A program made the position numbers and the translations under genes. Below are positions 43,325 to 51,883 of a stretch of DNA of 64,000 bases, piece after piece. The notes under the pieces were generated by a model. It ran no database searches. It was not told where the DNA came from and saw nothing but the letters and a program-made list of their open reading frames with translations. How positions within the stretch are numbered: position 1 is the stretch's first letter; every line of letters begins with the position of its first letter. The DNA is taken from positions 62,001-126,000 of the forward strand of contig NZ_QNUH01000010.1 of the NCBI RefSeq assembly GCF_003385495.1, written 5' to 3'. Source of the stretch: Chryseobacterium elymi. GTDB lineage: Bacteria > Bacteroidota > Bacteroidia > Flavobacteriales > Weeksellaceae.

Positions 43325-43497
43325 TCAAATAGGATTGTTTGTTTTTCTACAACTAGGAGAGGGAGTAGAATTACAAATCCAAATATGACCATCTTTGCAG
43401 CACTTTTCTATTGCCTCCAAATAACCTCCTGTAATTAAACTCTGTTCACTTTTGTTTAATTTCTTAGCTCCTTTTAAGTTTAAAATATTTTTTTCAT
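43325..43497 (-). pseudogene. GG-leader Cys-rich peptide, member 2, frameshifted in an A7 tract
   Basis: After ATGAAAAAAA the frame stops at the sixth codon. If one A is added to the tract, the rest reads straight through: MKKNILNLKGAKKLNKSEQS, LITGG, then core YLEAIEKCCKDGHIWICNST and PSPSCRKTNNPI, stop at 43325. Span 173 bases, one short of 58 codons. The core keeps CC and P-x-C but has only four Cys. The A tract right after ATG could be a phase-variable switch, a sequencing error or true decay; sequence alone cannot decide. Confidence 0.72.
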
Positions 43498-43539
43498 AAT
43501 GATTGATTTTTGTTAAACACTAATTTTATATTTTGTGAA

Positions 43540-43740
43540 TTAATTATTTTTAACTTCCCATCCTACAGTATAACAACTTGGATCATTTGGATTGAAACCA
43601 CATCTAACCCAATTTGTATGATTGCAATTATGGGTTAAATATAATCTTGCACAATAACCGGAATCCCAACCTCCCGTAATAGATTTTTGATTTTCTCTAT
43701 TCAATACTTGAACACCCTTTAAATTCTTTAAATTTTTCAT
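43540..43740 (-). CDS. GG-leader Cys-rich peptide, member 1
   Basis: Start at 43740 gives 66 residues: leader MKNLKNLKGVQVLNR...SITGG, core WDSGYCARLYLTHNCNHTN, WVRCGFNPNDPSCYTVGW. Four Cys, singly spaced rather than the CC start of members 3-5. The eleven codons upstream in the same frame belong to the leader RNA. It is first in the array and lies 50 bases from the conserved control module. Confidence 0.8.
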   Translation of the reverse strand: MKNLKNLKGVQVLNRENQKSITGGWDSGYCARLYLTHNCNHTNWVRCGFNPNDPSCYTVGWEVKNN

Positions 43741-43789
43741 TTTATAAATGTTTAAATTAAATATGTACCCCAAACATTTAAAGACATTG

Positions 43790-43925
43790 AGATTTTTGTC
43801 TTTCGGACTCTTGCAAGAAATCTTAAAAACAAATATTATGGTTTTTGACTAAAAAAAATAATAACAGGATTAATTATTTACAAATTTTGACTGTGGATTT
43901 ATAAATAATGAGACATAAAAATGAT
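43790..43925 (-). promoter_or_regulatory. Upstream control module, copy B (before the peptide array)
   Basis: Homologous to 40671-40813. It has the palindrome TCTTGCAAGA (43809-43818), and on the minus strand TAATATTTG just before it. It lies 50 bases from the first peptide start. The shared module implies that the peptide array and the T9SS protein respond to the same regulator. The rest of 43741-44041 shows no gene. Confidence 0.65.
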
Positions 43926-44041
43926 TATAAATTATTGATATTAAATCATTTAAAACCAAAAGACTAGATTATTGTGCATGATCTGATTCTAAAGGTGAGC
44001 AAAATATTAATTTTAAGGGACTAATATTAAATTAATGAATT

Positions 44042-44260
44042 ATGAGAAAAAGAATGAATTTTTCTGGCACGAAACTAACCAGAGAGGAATTGAAATTAAT
44101 GAAAGCGGGTAATGGTGCTGCGAGTATTGATGGTCATCTTAATCCAACAGGTGGTAGTTGCGGGCAACCACCGAAGGATAAGCAATCCTTAGAATACTGC
44201 GCATGGCTTGAATGTACGAATAGATTACAAAATGGTACTATTTCCATTTCATGCCCATAA
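44042..44260 (+). CDS. Small Cys-containing peptide with a different leader, divergent from the array
   Basis: 72 residues: MRKRMNFSGTKLTREELKLM, KAGNGAAS, then a core with four Cys (GGSCGQPPKDKQSLEYCAWL, ECTNRLQNGTISISCP). LTREELKLMKAG resembles a second class of double-glycine-type leader (xLsreelkxxxGG), with AG in place of GG. It reads toward the regulator gene, the two stop codons being three bases apart. It may be a distinct peptide handled by the same machinery. The start could also be the Met at residue 5. Confidence 0.65.
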   Translation: MRKRMNFSGTKLTREELKLMKAGNGAASIDGHLNPTGGSCGQPPKDKQSLEYCAWLECTNRLQNGTISISCP

Positions 44261-44263
44261 AGG

Positions 44264-45946
44264 TTAATCCTGATTGGTGATTTTTTCAATAAACTGCATA
44301 GGCGTAGCTCCGGTTTTTTCCTTAAATATTTTATGGAAAGAATTGGAGTTTTTATATCCTGCCGTTTCTGCTATTGCTTGTACAGTATATTTTCTGAATG
44401 ATTTATCTTCATATAGTTTTGTAATAATATAATTGATTCTTATATCATTTATATATTCGTTGAAAGACATTTTTTTATGGGTATTAATTATTTTTGACAA
44501 GTAAGTGGTGTTGGTGCCTATTTTCTTAGCCATCGTATGTTGGCTTAATTCGGGTTTTAGAAAATATAAACTGTCCTCCAGCTTTTTGATGCTGTTTAAT
44601 ATTTTCTCTTCTTGTTCGTTGGAAATTAGTTGGGTTTCAATAATCGGTTTTAAGGGTTGATTATTTTGCAGTTTTACTAATAATTCATTTAGTCTTTTTT
44701 CAGATGTTTTTTTATTTTTTTTGTATTTTACAAAATAAAATATCCCAAAAATTAATAATAAAAGACAAACCACAATAACTATTTTTAAACCCGCACCGAG
44801 TTTATCCTTTTCTTCATTTATTTTTTGTATTTCATTTAGTTTTAAGGAATCAGTAATGGAAATAAATTCTTTTTTGCTTTTCTCAAACTCTTCTTTTTTA
44901 TACTTTAAATAAATATCGGAATACAAAGAAGCCGAATCGCTGTTTCTTTGCTTATTATATATCTTTGCCAAATAATAAGCCGCATCCAGGTAAGCTTCTC
45001 TAATCAAAGAATCTTTTTTATAAATAGAATCTACTTTTAAGAAGTTTTTTTTAGAAAGGTTATATTGTTGGGTCTCAAAAAAATTAACTCCGCTATGGAA
45101 ATAAGATAATAATAAATCGTTAATATTTTTCGTCTTTTTTGCCAATATGATACTCTTCATCAAATATTTTCTTGCTTCGTCATATTTACCTTTTTCATTG
45201 AAAAGTATTCCTATTTTATATAATATATTCGACTTTTTAAAATCTTTTATTTTACCCGAAATTTCTAATGCCTTCTGATAATTTTGAAAGGAAAGTTCCG
45301 CATACTTTGTGTTATTTTTTTTATCCTTTATATACATTTCTGTATTAAAAATACCTGAATTCACATAATTGGTCACCTGTTGCGAATGATAATATTCTGC
45401 CTGCAAAGAATTTTTATTCTTTTCAAGCAATGCAATATTATTCCCTATTTCTTCTAAAGCTTCATTATATAAATCTATATTTCCTTTCACAGAAATAATA
45501 TTATTCCTCACTTTTATAATTTGCGCTATATTATCCGTTTTTTCAGCATATTTTAAAGCGGGTAAGAAATAATTTAATGCTTCTTTATTGTTTTGTTTAA
45601 ACAAATAGCTATTTCCTGCAATATTGTAAATATTGGACAAATCCAAATAGTTATTCTTATCATCATAAATATTTGCTAGTAAAGAATGGAGTTTACTAAT
45701 ATATTCTTCATCATTAAAATTTTCGTTGGTAATAGTGAGCAAATGTCTTTTAGCAACATACGCAAAAGCTAAATCAATAGGTTTTTTAGAAATAAAAACC
45801 TTATCCACATATATTATTGCACTATCAGTTCCTATACTAGGGTATAAGAAAAATCTACTTTTATAGTATTCTATCTTACTTGAGGTTTGAGAAAATAAAA
45901 AAAGTGGATTTATTAAAAATAAAAATGCAAAAAAAAGAATTTTCAT
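44264..45946 (-). CDS. Membrane-bound TPR / AraC-type transcription regulator
   Basis: The 560-residue protein has a signal peptide (MKILFFAFLFLINPLFLFSQ), about 360 residues of TPR-like helices outside, a membrane helix (IVIVVCLLLLIFGIFYFV), and a cytoplasmic AraC helix-turn-helix domain (MAKKIGTNTTYLSKIINTHK, VQAIAETAGYKNSNSFHKIF). This one-component architecture is common in Bacteroidota. It adjoins the peptide array and is the best local candidate for the regulator binding the TCTTGCAAGA modules. Confidence 0.9.
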   Translation of the reverse strand: MKILFFAFLFLINPLFLFSQTSSKIEYYKSRFFLYPSIGTDSAIIYVDKVFISKKPIDLAFAYVAKRHLLTITNENFNDEEYISKLHSLLANIYDDKNNYLDLSNIYNIAGNSYLFKQNNKEALNYFLPALKYAEKTDNIAQIIKVRNNIISVKGNIDLYNEALEEIGNNIALLEKNKNSLQAEYYHSQQVTNYVNSGIFNTEMYIKDKKNNTKYAELSFQNYQKALEISGKIKDFKKSNILYKIGILFNEKGKYDEARKYLMKSIILAKKTKNINDLLLSYFHSGVNFFETQQYNLSKKNFLKVDSIYKKDSLIREAYLDAAYYLAKIYNKQRNSDSASLYSDIYLKYKKEEFEKSKKEFISITDSLKLNEIQKINEEKDKLGAGLKIVIVVCLLLLIFGIFYFVKYKKNKKTSEKRLNELLVKLQNNQPLKPIIETQLISNEQEEKILNSIKKLEDSLYFLKPELSQHTMAKKIGTNTTYLSKIINTHKKMSFNEYINDIRINYIITKLYEDKSFRKYTVQAIAETAGYKNSNSFHKIFKEKTGATPMQFIEKITNQD

Positions 45947-45990
45947 TTATTGTGGTTTCTACAAATGTAACAAAAAAAGAGAGTTAATTA

Positions 45991-46260
45991 TTGACCTTTC
46001 CTATTGATCATCATTCATTAAAAAGACAACTTTCAATTTGCAAAATAATGCAACAATCCCCGGCAAAAATTCAGATAGCAGAGGAGTTTAGGGCCCAGTT
46101 CTTAACACCCGAACTGGTCGAAGAGATTATACAGGAACAAAAAGAAAACTACCGTTTCATGTACAATGTAATCAATAAATCGTATAAGCAGGGGATTCTC
46201 AATCTTTTCCTTGATGGGTTGATCGATAAAAAATTGCTGGAGGAGTTTGGAGTTGAATAG
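45991..46260 (+). CDS. Short orphan frame, possibly a truncated TetR-type C-terminal domain
   Basis: 89 residues with no recognised start context. From MQQSPAKIQIAEEFRAQFL through RFMYNVINKSYKQGILN it resembles the helical ligand domain of TetR-like regulators, without the DNA-binding part. It borders a decayed IS3 element, which fits a truncation. The gene is uncertain. Confidence 0.3.
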   Translation: MTFPIDHHSLKRQLSICKIMQQSPAKIQIAEEFRAQFLTPELVEEIIQEQKENYRFMYNVINKSYKQGILNLFLDGLIDKKLLEEFGVE

Positions 46261-46304
46261 ATATATCGTTTTGAATGATTGATATCAATTTTGAAATCAC
46301 TTAA

Positions 46305-46810
46305 GATAACTTCATTGTAAATCCTCAAAGATAGTACAATTTCAAAAAGATGATCGCATAATGATTGTCTCCGTGTACCAAATTCTCTCTTTCTTTTTTA
46401 GATTATGCTAATAATCACCAGTAATAATCAATGATCGCTTTATCATAAGGAGTGAGGCCCCCATACCCCGCACATCTTCCCGACAGAAAACACACTAACG
46501 TATTCTTTGATAAATTTATGTCTTACCTCTCTCTTGGAGAAGATGCCTACCTTCTTTTTTAAGATGTCACGCTCAGGTTTTGTTTCTTCAGGTTCTTTGC
46601 AAAGTCTTAACAGCTCTTCTCTTATGGGGTCAGAGGAAATTTGTTTTTCCTTGGTAAGCTTATCTTATTTGTGAAGTTTTCTCCAATTGACTAAACTTTC
46701 TTTACAAATACTCAATTCTTGAGCTCCTAAAGATACATTCCTCACTGCTCACTTAAAGATACCGCCCCTATTTTAAACTCTAAACTGTAATTTTTTCTGA
46801 TCTTTTTCAT
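46305..46810 (-). pseudogene. Decayed IS3-family transposase (OrfA and start of OrfB)
   Basis: On the minus strand from 46810: MKKIRKNYSLEFKIGAVSLS, then after a frameshift RNVSLGAQELSICKESLVNW, a stop, LTKEKQISSDPIREELLRL, PERDILKKKVGIFSKREVRH and KFIKEYVSVFSVGKMCGVWG. This is OrfA plus the first residues of OrfB of the IS3 family. Further OrfB pieces (KKERENLV) follow in other frames to about 46305. At least two frameshifts and several stops make it dead. Confidence 0.75.
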
Positions 46811-47352
46811 ACTCTTAAAGTTAAAGAGTATAAGAATTGTGCTCTAACAAAGTTAGCAACTCCACTCTTTATTTGGTATCACTTGAAGTACATTGGATGG
46901 CAGGTACAGTAAATTATATCAATGCGGAATTGTTCCATTATCAATTAGATTCTGACACCAGAGTACCAACTGAACAGTAATTTTTAATTGAAAAATAAAT
47001 ATCTTATTTACATATATTAGGATGTATTTTATATTAATTTTTGATGTGCTTTTTTCTGAAAACATTACATGCATATTTTTTTTAAGGGATAAAAATGATT
47101 GACTTTTGCGATCAAATATTATTAAATGGCGTTCCTCTTATATAAACATATTTTCAGATATCAATAATCTGAAAAATATTTGGTGTATTTCCTCTTTTAT
47201 TACATTCATTTACTTATTGCTCAAATAGACATTAATACAGAAAATTCAAAGCTGCTCTTTATGTAAAAAACAATTCTTCTCTCATCCAGAATTAAGCATA
47301 TTATGCCTTCTTGTAACGATATAAATTCCAATTAAACATAAAAAACATTAAA
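46811..47352. other. Intergenic stretch without an intact gene
   Basis: AT-rich. A short plus-strand open piece at about 46870-46980 reads SLEVHWMAGTVNYINAELFH then YQLDSDTRVPTEQ and stop, which looks like the tail of a lost gene, but I cannot name it. Nothing else is supported. Confidence 0.4.
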
Positions 47353-48963
47353 ATGAAAAAAAGTATTATTCTTTTAGTTGCTTTAACAATTTCTACAGCA
47401 ATCTACTCCCAGGTTGGTATTAATCATGAAAATCCGAAAGCAACTTTAGACATTGTTGCAAAAACAACAGGCAGCACAACAGCAGAGGGTATCATCGCCC
47501 CGAGATTATCAGGAGATGAAATCAAAGGAAAAGATTTGCAATATGATACACCTCAAAAAGGAGCAATTGTTTATGCAACATCAGCAGTTACAGGGATACC
47601 TGCTGGAAAAACGATCAACATCATATCAGAAGGTTATTATTATTTTGATGGTACAATCTGGATTAAGTTTGAATCTGGACCTGCAGTTCCTGATACAAAT
47701 GATTGGCATATCACAGGTAACGTAGGAACTACTCCAGGTACGAATTTCGTAGGCACTTCAGATGCACAACATTTGATATTTAAAGTAAATAACCTGAATT
47801 CCGGGCGCATCAGTTATTATGCAGGCGGACCAAGCCCGACAGGTAATGGGGGACAAACCAGTTTTGGATATTTAGCAGCAGCCAGTAATTCTGGAGCTGC
47901 AGTAACGGCCATTGGAGATAGAGTATTACAAAATAATCAAGGAGGGCGCAATACAGGGGTTGGATTCTATGCATTAACCGGAAATAATTCCGGAACCAGA
48001 AATACTGCATTGGGTAGTTTTGCGCTGGCTCAAAATCAAACCGGAAATGATAATATAGGAATTGGATTCAATACATTTCAGAACTCAAGTTCTGATAATA
48101 ACAGGAATATTGCAGTAGGTTCCATTGCCGGTTTCGGCATTATTGGTAATGATAATACTATTATAGGATACAACGCAGGACAAACCAGTAATAGTGAAAA
48201 AAATACATTAATAGGCTCTTTGGCTAATTTAAGTATGAGTGGCTTGACGAATGCCACGGCCATAGGATATAATGCAAAAGTAGGACAAAGCAACAGTTTG
48301 GTGTTAGGAGGTACAGGTGCAGATGCCGTAAATGTGGGAATCGGAACAATCGCTCCAGTTGCTAAACTTGATGTGAACGGAACATTCAAACTGGTTGATG
48401 GCACACAGGGTAATGGAAAAGTACTTACCTCTGACGCAAATGGTAATGCCAGTTGGAAAAGTCAGACAATCAATACAGTTTTAGGAGTGAAGGAAGCCGG
48501 ATGGGATGGAAGAGATATTCCTACCACACAGGGTTTTCAAAATGGCAATTCAGGTAAATTTCTGCATACCGGAGCCTATATTGATTTACCACCGGGAAAA
48601 TGGGGAGTTAATGTTACTATGTTAATGAGATCAATTGGAGCTACACTTCCTGCCGCTACAACTAATGCGGATACATCTTATTGGTTGAGAACCACTTTTA
48701 CAACAAGCAATGCTGATACAGTGACTATTACTGGGGCTCCTTCATATATTCAGGGAAGTTATCTGATTAGTGGGAACCTTCCGGGCAGTTCTTTATACAG
48801 TCTGGTACAAGGTACAATTGTAATTAATAATACAGGTTCTGCTACAACAAGGTACTATTATGTAGCAGGAGACAACCACATTATTAATAGTGTAAAGGAT
48901 CTAAGTTTATTCGGGGGTTTTCACTGGCAGGAAGACCAGATTGTTGCCTATAGAATTGACTAA
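47353..48963 (+). CDS. Secreted protein with YadA-head-like repeats
   Basis: The 536-residue protein has a signal peptide (MKKSIILLVALTISTAIYSQ), an opening VGINHENPKATLDI typical of flavobacterial secreted proteins, then about 170 residues of left-handed-helix head repeats (NTALGSFALAQNQTGNDNIGIGFN; NNRNIAVGSIAGFG; NDNTIIGYNAGQ; NATAIGYNAKVG), then VGIGTIAPVAKLDVNGTFKL, which normally precedes a self-processing or tail region. The last 150 residues form a beta-rich domain (DLPPGKWGVNVTML). There is no membrane anchor and no T9SS tail. Confidence 0.75.
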   Translation: MKKSIILLVALTISTAIYSQVGINHENPKATLDIVAKTTGSTTAEGIIAPRLSGDEIKGKDLQYDTPQKGAIVYATSAVTGIPAGKTINIISEGYYYFDGTIWIKFESGPAVPDTNDWHITGNVGTTPGTNFVGTSDAQHLIFKVNNLNSGRISYYAGGPSPTGNGGQTSFGYLAAASNSGAAVTAIGDRVLQNNQGGRNTGVGFYALTGNNSGTRNTALGSFALAQNQTGNDNIGIGFNTFQNSSSDNNRNIAVGSIAGFGIIGNDNTIIGYNAGQTSNSEKNTLIGSLANLSMSGLTNATAIGYNAKVGQSNSLVLGGTGADAVNVGIGTIAPVAKLDVNGTFKLVDGTQGNGKVLTSDANGNASWKSQTINTVLGVKEAGWDGRDIPTTQGFQNGNSGKFLHTGAYIDLPPGKWGVNVTMLMRSIGATLPAATTNADTSYWLRTTFTTSNADTVTITGAPSYIQGSYLISGNLPGSSLYSLVQGTIVINNTGSATTRYYYVAGDNHIINSVKDLSLFGGFHWQEDQIVAYRID

Positions 48964-49000
48964 ATTGTAATAGCCACGACTTTATTGATTATGTCGTGTT

Positions 49001-50143
49001 TTATGTCATTTCAAAAGTTTGAGGCATGGCTGAACCTATCTGGACATCTTTATGAAAGATTGTTCCATCAGGGCCCCATTCCATTATACCAGTTGTAACA
49101 ACATCTTCAAAATCCTTTCCGTGGTATCTCTTACTCATTCGATGCCATTGGGTATTTCCGGACATAAAATGTTCCATAGCAGTTACAAACATTCTGGCGT
49201 CATGAGATATCGCTTCGCCACTATCGTACCAATCATCTCTTATTCTTATAAAATCCCGATATGTTGTTTCAATCTGATTGCAGGTTTCCTCCGCAGCTTC
49301 TTGGAGCGTCATTCCGCCAGAAACAAGTATAGGGATAATGTTGTTCACATTTTCCAGTGTACCTTCTTTACACTCTTTATACAGAGAAAAAAGGTCATTT
49401 GTCAATGTGACCTGCCAGGTACAGGCCTTTTCCAACTCTTGCATTACAGGGTGATAGTATTCATCATCAGTCAACTGTATTTCATACAGATATTCAGCCA
49501 TTAATATGCTGGTGATGCATGCTATACAAGCAAGGCGGTACTGTTTGTATGCTTCTATGGTCAGATCATTTTCCTTTCCGCGCATATGACCTTGCATGGC
49601 TGCATTTTCCATATACTCTCTGAAACGATCAATATATCTTTTGCGAAAAGAAGGTGTTCCTGATTTCAGAATCTGTTTCATATATTTAAATATAAGGCGC
49701 TGATAAGAATGGCCTGAGGTTTTCAGTACAATATCGTATAGGTGTTTTTTCAACCACGGACTTTCATCTCTCAATGTTTCGATTATGGCAATATTTTTGT
49801 CCCAGTATTTTTGGATGATTTCCGGATCACCCTGACCTTCTCCCCAAGGTTCGTCTGACTGGTCGTCAAAGATACAATAGAGCTGGAAGTAGTTGCTCAG
49901 CTGAATAAATTTGTCTTTATTCTTTGTCAAGGGAAAACACAAAGCAGTCCAATATACCAAGTCGCACCCGATTGTGTGGATTGCCTGTGCTTCCGTTTTG
50001 AGTTTTCCTATTTTGATAGCCCATTCCATTAATTCTTTTGCAAGTTCTCGACCGTAATGAGGACAGCATTTATATTGGAATGGTTCATAATAGGCACGCA
50101 GATAATAACGAAGTGGAGTCTTTTGATTAATTGGTGTTTTCAT
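49001..50143 (-). CDS. Class I terpene synthase 1
   Basis: The 380-residue protein has the first metal-binding motif at residue 93 (CIFDDQSDEPWG, DDxxD form) and the NSE triad near residue 255 (TNDLFSLYKECKEG), both needed to bind the Mg-diphosphate of a prenyl substrate. The Arg-Tyr pair expected near the C-terminus may be KRYHGKD. It cyclises a C10-C20 prenyl diphosphate; the product cannot be predicted. It is the first of four such genes, all leftward, and the most divergent. Confidence 0.88.
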   Translation of the reverse strand: MKTPINQKTPLRYYLRAYYEPFQYKCCPHYGRELAKELMEWAIKIGKLKTEAQAIHTIGCDLVYWTALCFPLTKNKDKFIQLSNYFQLYCIFDDQSDEPWGEGQGDPEIIQKYWDKNIAIIETLRDESPWLKKHLYDIVLKTSGHSYQRLIFKYMKQILKSGTPSFRKRYIDRFREYMENAAMQGHMRGKENDLTIEAYKQYRLACIACITSILMAEYLYEIQLTDDEYYHPVMQELEKACTWQVTLTNDLFSLYKECKEGTLENVNNIIPILVSGGMTLQEAAEETCNQIETTYRDFIRIRDDWYDSGEAISHDARMFVTAMEHFMSGNTQWHRMSKRYHGKDFEDVVTTGIMEWGPDGTIFHKDVQIGSAMPQTFEMT

Positions 50144-50396
50144 ATTTTATTCGTTTATGGGTATGTAGTTTTAGAATATATTTATATGTGAAATTAATTT
50201 TGTGAAATAAAAGTATGACTTTGTTTTAATTTAATAATATAACCTGAGTTCGGGATAAGAACATGAATAAAATTTGCAAAAAAAATAATAAACTACCCCG
50301 GGGCAGGGGCCCGAAGTATTAAAAGTCAAAAAGTGTAAGTTGAGCCTCATGCACTTTTTGATATTCTTTTTCTTTTCCTTGATTTTCTATATGAAG

Positions 50397-51225
50397 TCAT
50401 CTTGACTTTTTAGTTTTTATAAATTTCTTAATTGCAATGATTATGAATGCGATAAAATTAAATCCTATCCAACTTGAAACAGTTGTTTCAAATCGATTAA
50501 GAATAGTTCGATAACTATTCTCCAAGCTTTGTTCTTTCGATCAAATATCGTTCTCTATAAAGCTTTTTATCTAATATACGCTCAGTGTATTGGCTATTAT
50601 TTCTTCTGTTATATGCTATATTAGGAATTATTTCTTTTTGTTCGCAAGCCAAAAGTAGATCTACAGAATCAAAACCTGCATCGGCATTCATAAAAAGACC
50701 TTTTACGGAAATTGATGCTGATTCAAGGGTATCCGTTATTTCTTCAAATTGAAGCTTGATATTATAGAGATCATTATGGTTACCTGATACAGGTGAAGAC
50801 ATTGCTATAGGGAGACCCTGTCTGTCAGTTAGGTATAAAGCATTAGTCGTTTTTATTTTTTTTCGCCCTTGATATCCTACCTCTTCGCCGCCTCGTAATG
50901 CCGTGGTATGACTGCCGTCCAGATCTGAACTTGAGAGATCTAACAAGGATTTATATTTTTTTAATAATTGTATCCAACAACTTTTCCATGATCCTTGTTT
51001 GCACCAATTTCTATAATGCCCAAAAACTGTTTTATAGCTAAGAACAATACGGCTGAACAAACTCCTAACGGGCAAAAGGTGCCACTGGATCCCTGTCTTT
51101 AATTTGTACAAAATACAGTTAATAATCTCAGCCAAAGAAGCTGTTGGCTTAAAACCTCGTTTGCCTTTTGATAAATTTGGAATTATTTCATCTTCTATCG
51201 TATCTTTGCTAAGTACATAGTACAT
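50397..51225 (-). pseudogene. IS5-like transposase, C-terminus frameshifted
   Basis: The frame starting MYYVLSKDTIEDEIIPNLSK carries the DDE-transposase words YKLKTGIQWHLLPVRS, SSDLDGSHTTALRGGEEVGY and KGLFMNADAGFDS and stops at 50515 after ERTKLGE. The expected continuation (NxW, then NSYRTILNRFETTVSS, WIGFNFIAFIII) is present just downstream in another frame and ends at 50397. Two single-base losses around 50515 are needed to restore it, so the enzyme is dead or nearly so. I do not see convincing terminal inverted repeats. Confidence 0.78.
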
Positions 51226-51311
51226 AATGGGGTTGTCTTTGATATAGTTCGCAAAACAAATATCGACAACCCTTTTTAGTTTTCATAATCTTTCAAAAGT
51301 CAAGATCACTT

Positions 51312-51694
51312 CTATTTTTTAATTACATCTTTGTTTCCATATTGACCTACTGTGTTTGCGTAATAACCACTTGTCCAAAAATTTCCACCCCAAAGCTTAG
51401 CTTTAACTTCAGGAAAACGTTTGAAAATTTCTTTAGCTATGATACTTTTTACTTTCATACAAATTTCACTAATTGACAAATTTGGAACACTTTGTATCAA
51501 AAAATGAACATGGTTCTCTTCATAACCAATTTCTAAAAAAATGAATTTCATAGCGATGAAACAATTCAATACATATTTCTTTCAAGCCAATTCCAACTTC
51601 TTCACTAATAACCGAATTCCTATATTTCACAGGAAAAACAATATGGTAAAGAAGTAAGGTTTTATTATGTCTTTTCAAAATATGATCGTCCATA
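51312..51694 (-). pseudogene. IS200/IS605 TnpA (Y1 transposase), frameshifted
   Basis: From the ATG at 51694 the frame reads MDDHILKRHNKTLLLYHIVF, GLKEICIELFHRYEIHF and stops. One frame over, EIGYEENHVHFLIQSVPNLS (the catalytic His pair HVH), then LWGGNFWTSGYYANTVGQYG with the Tyr nucleophile, runs to 51312. One extra base in a T7 run explains the break. The product would have been about 127 residues, a little short. Confidence 0.78.
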
Positions 51695-51883
51695 AATCAA
51701 AACTACAGCTTTTTTATTATTTTGAAAAACCATCCGCTTTTCAAACTCTTCCTCTTTTAACCCCTAGGTAGAGCCTCGAGAAATTCTTTAGATTAAATTT
51801 AATTCACTGATTATAAATTGGTTAATTTTTTACAAATACACAACAGTTAGTATTACAAAAAAACATATTCGAAAATTTCATAG

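Noticed and set aside
49052-49504. 150-codon plus-strand frame over terpene synthase 1
   Set aside because: Antisense to the NSE-motif region; the synthase reading is decisive.
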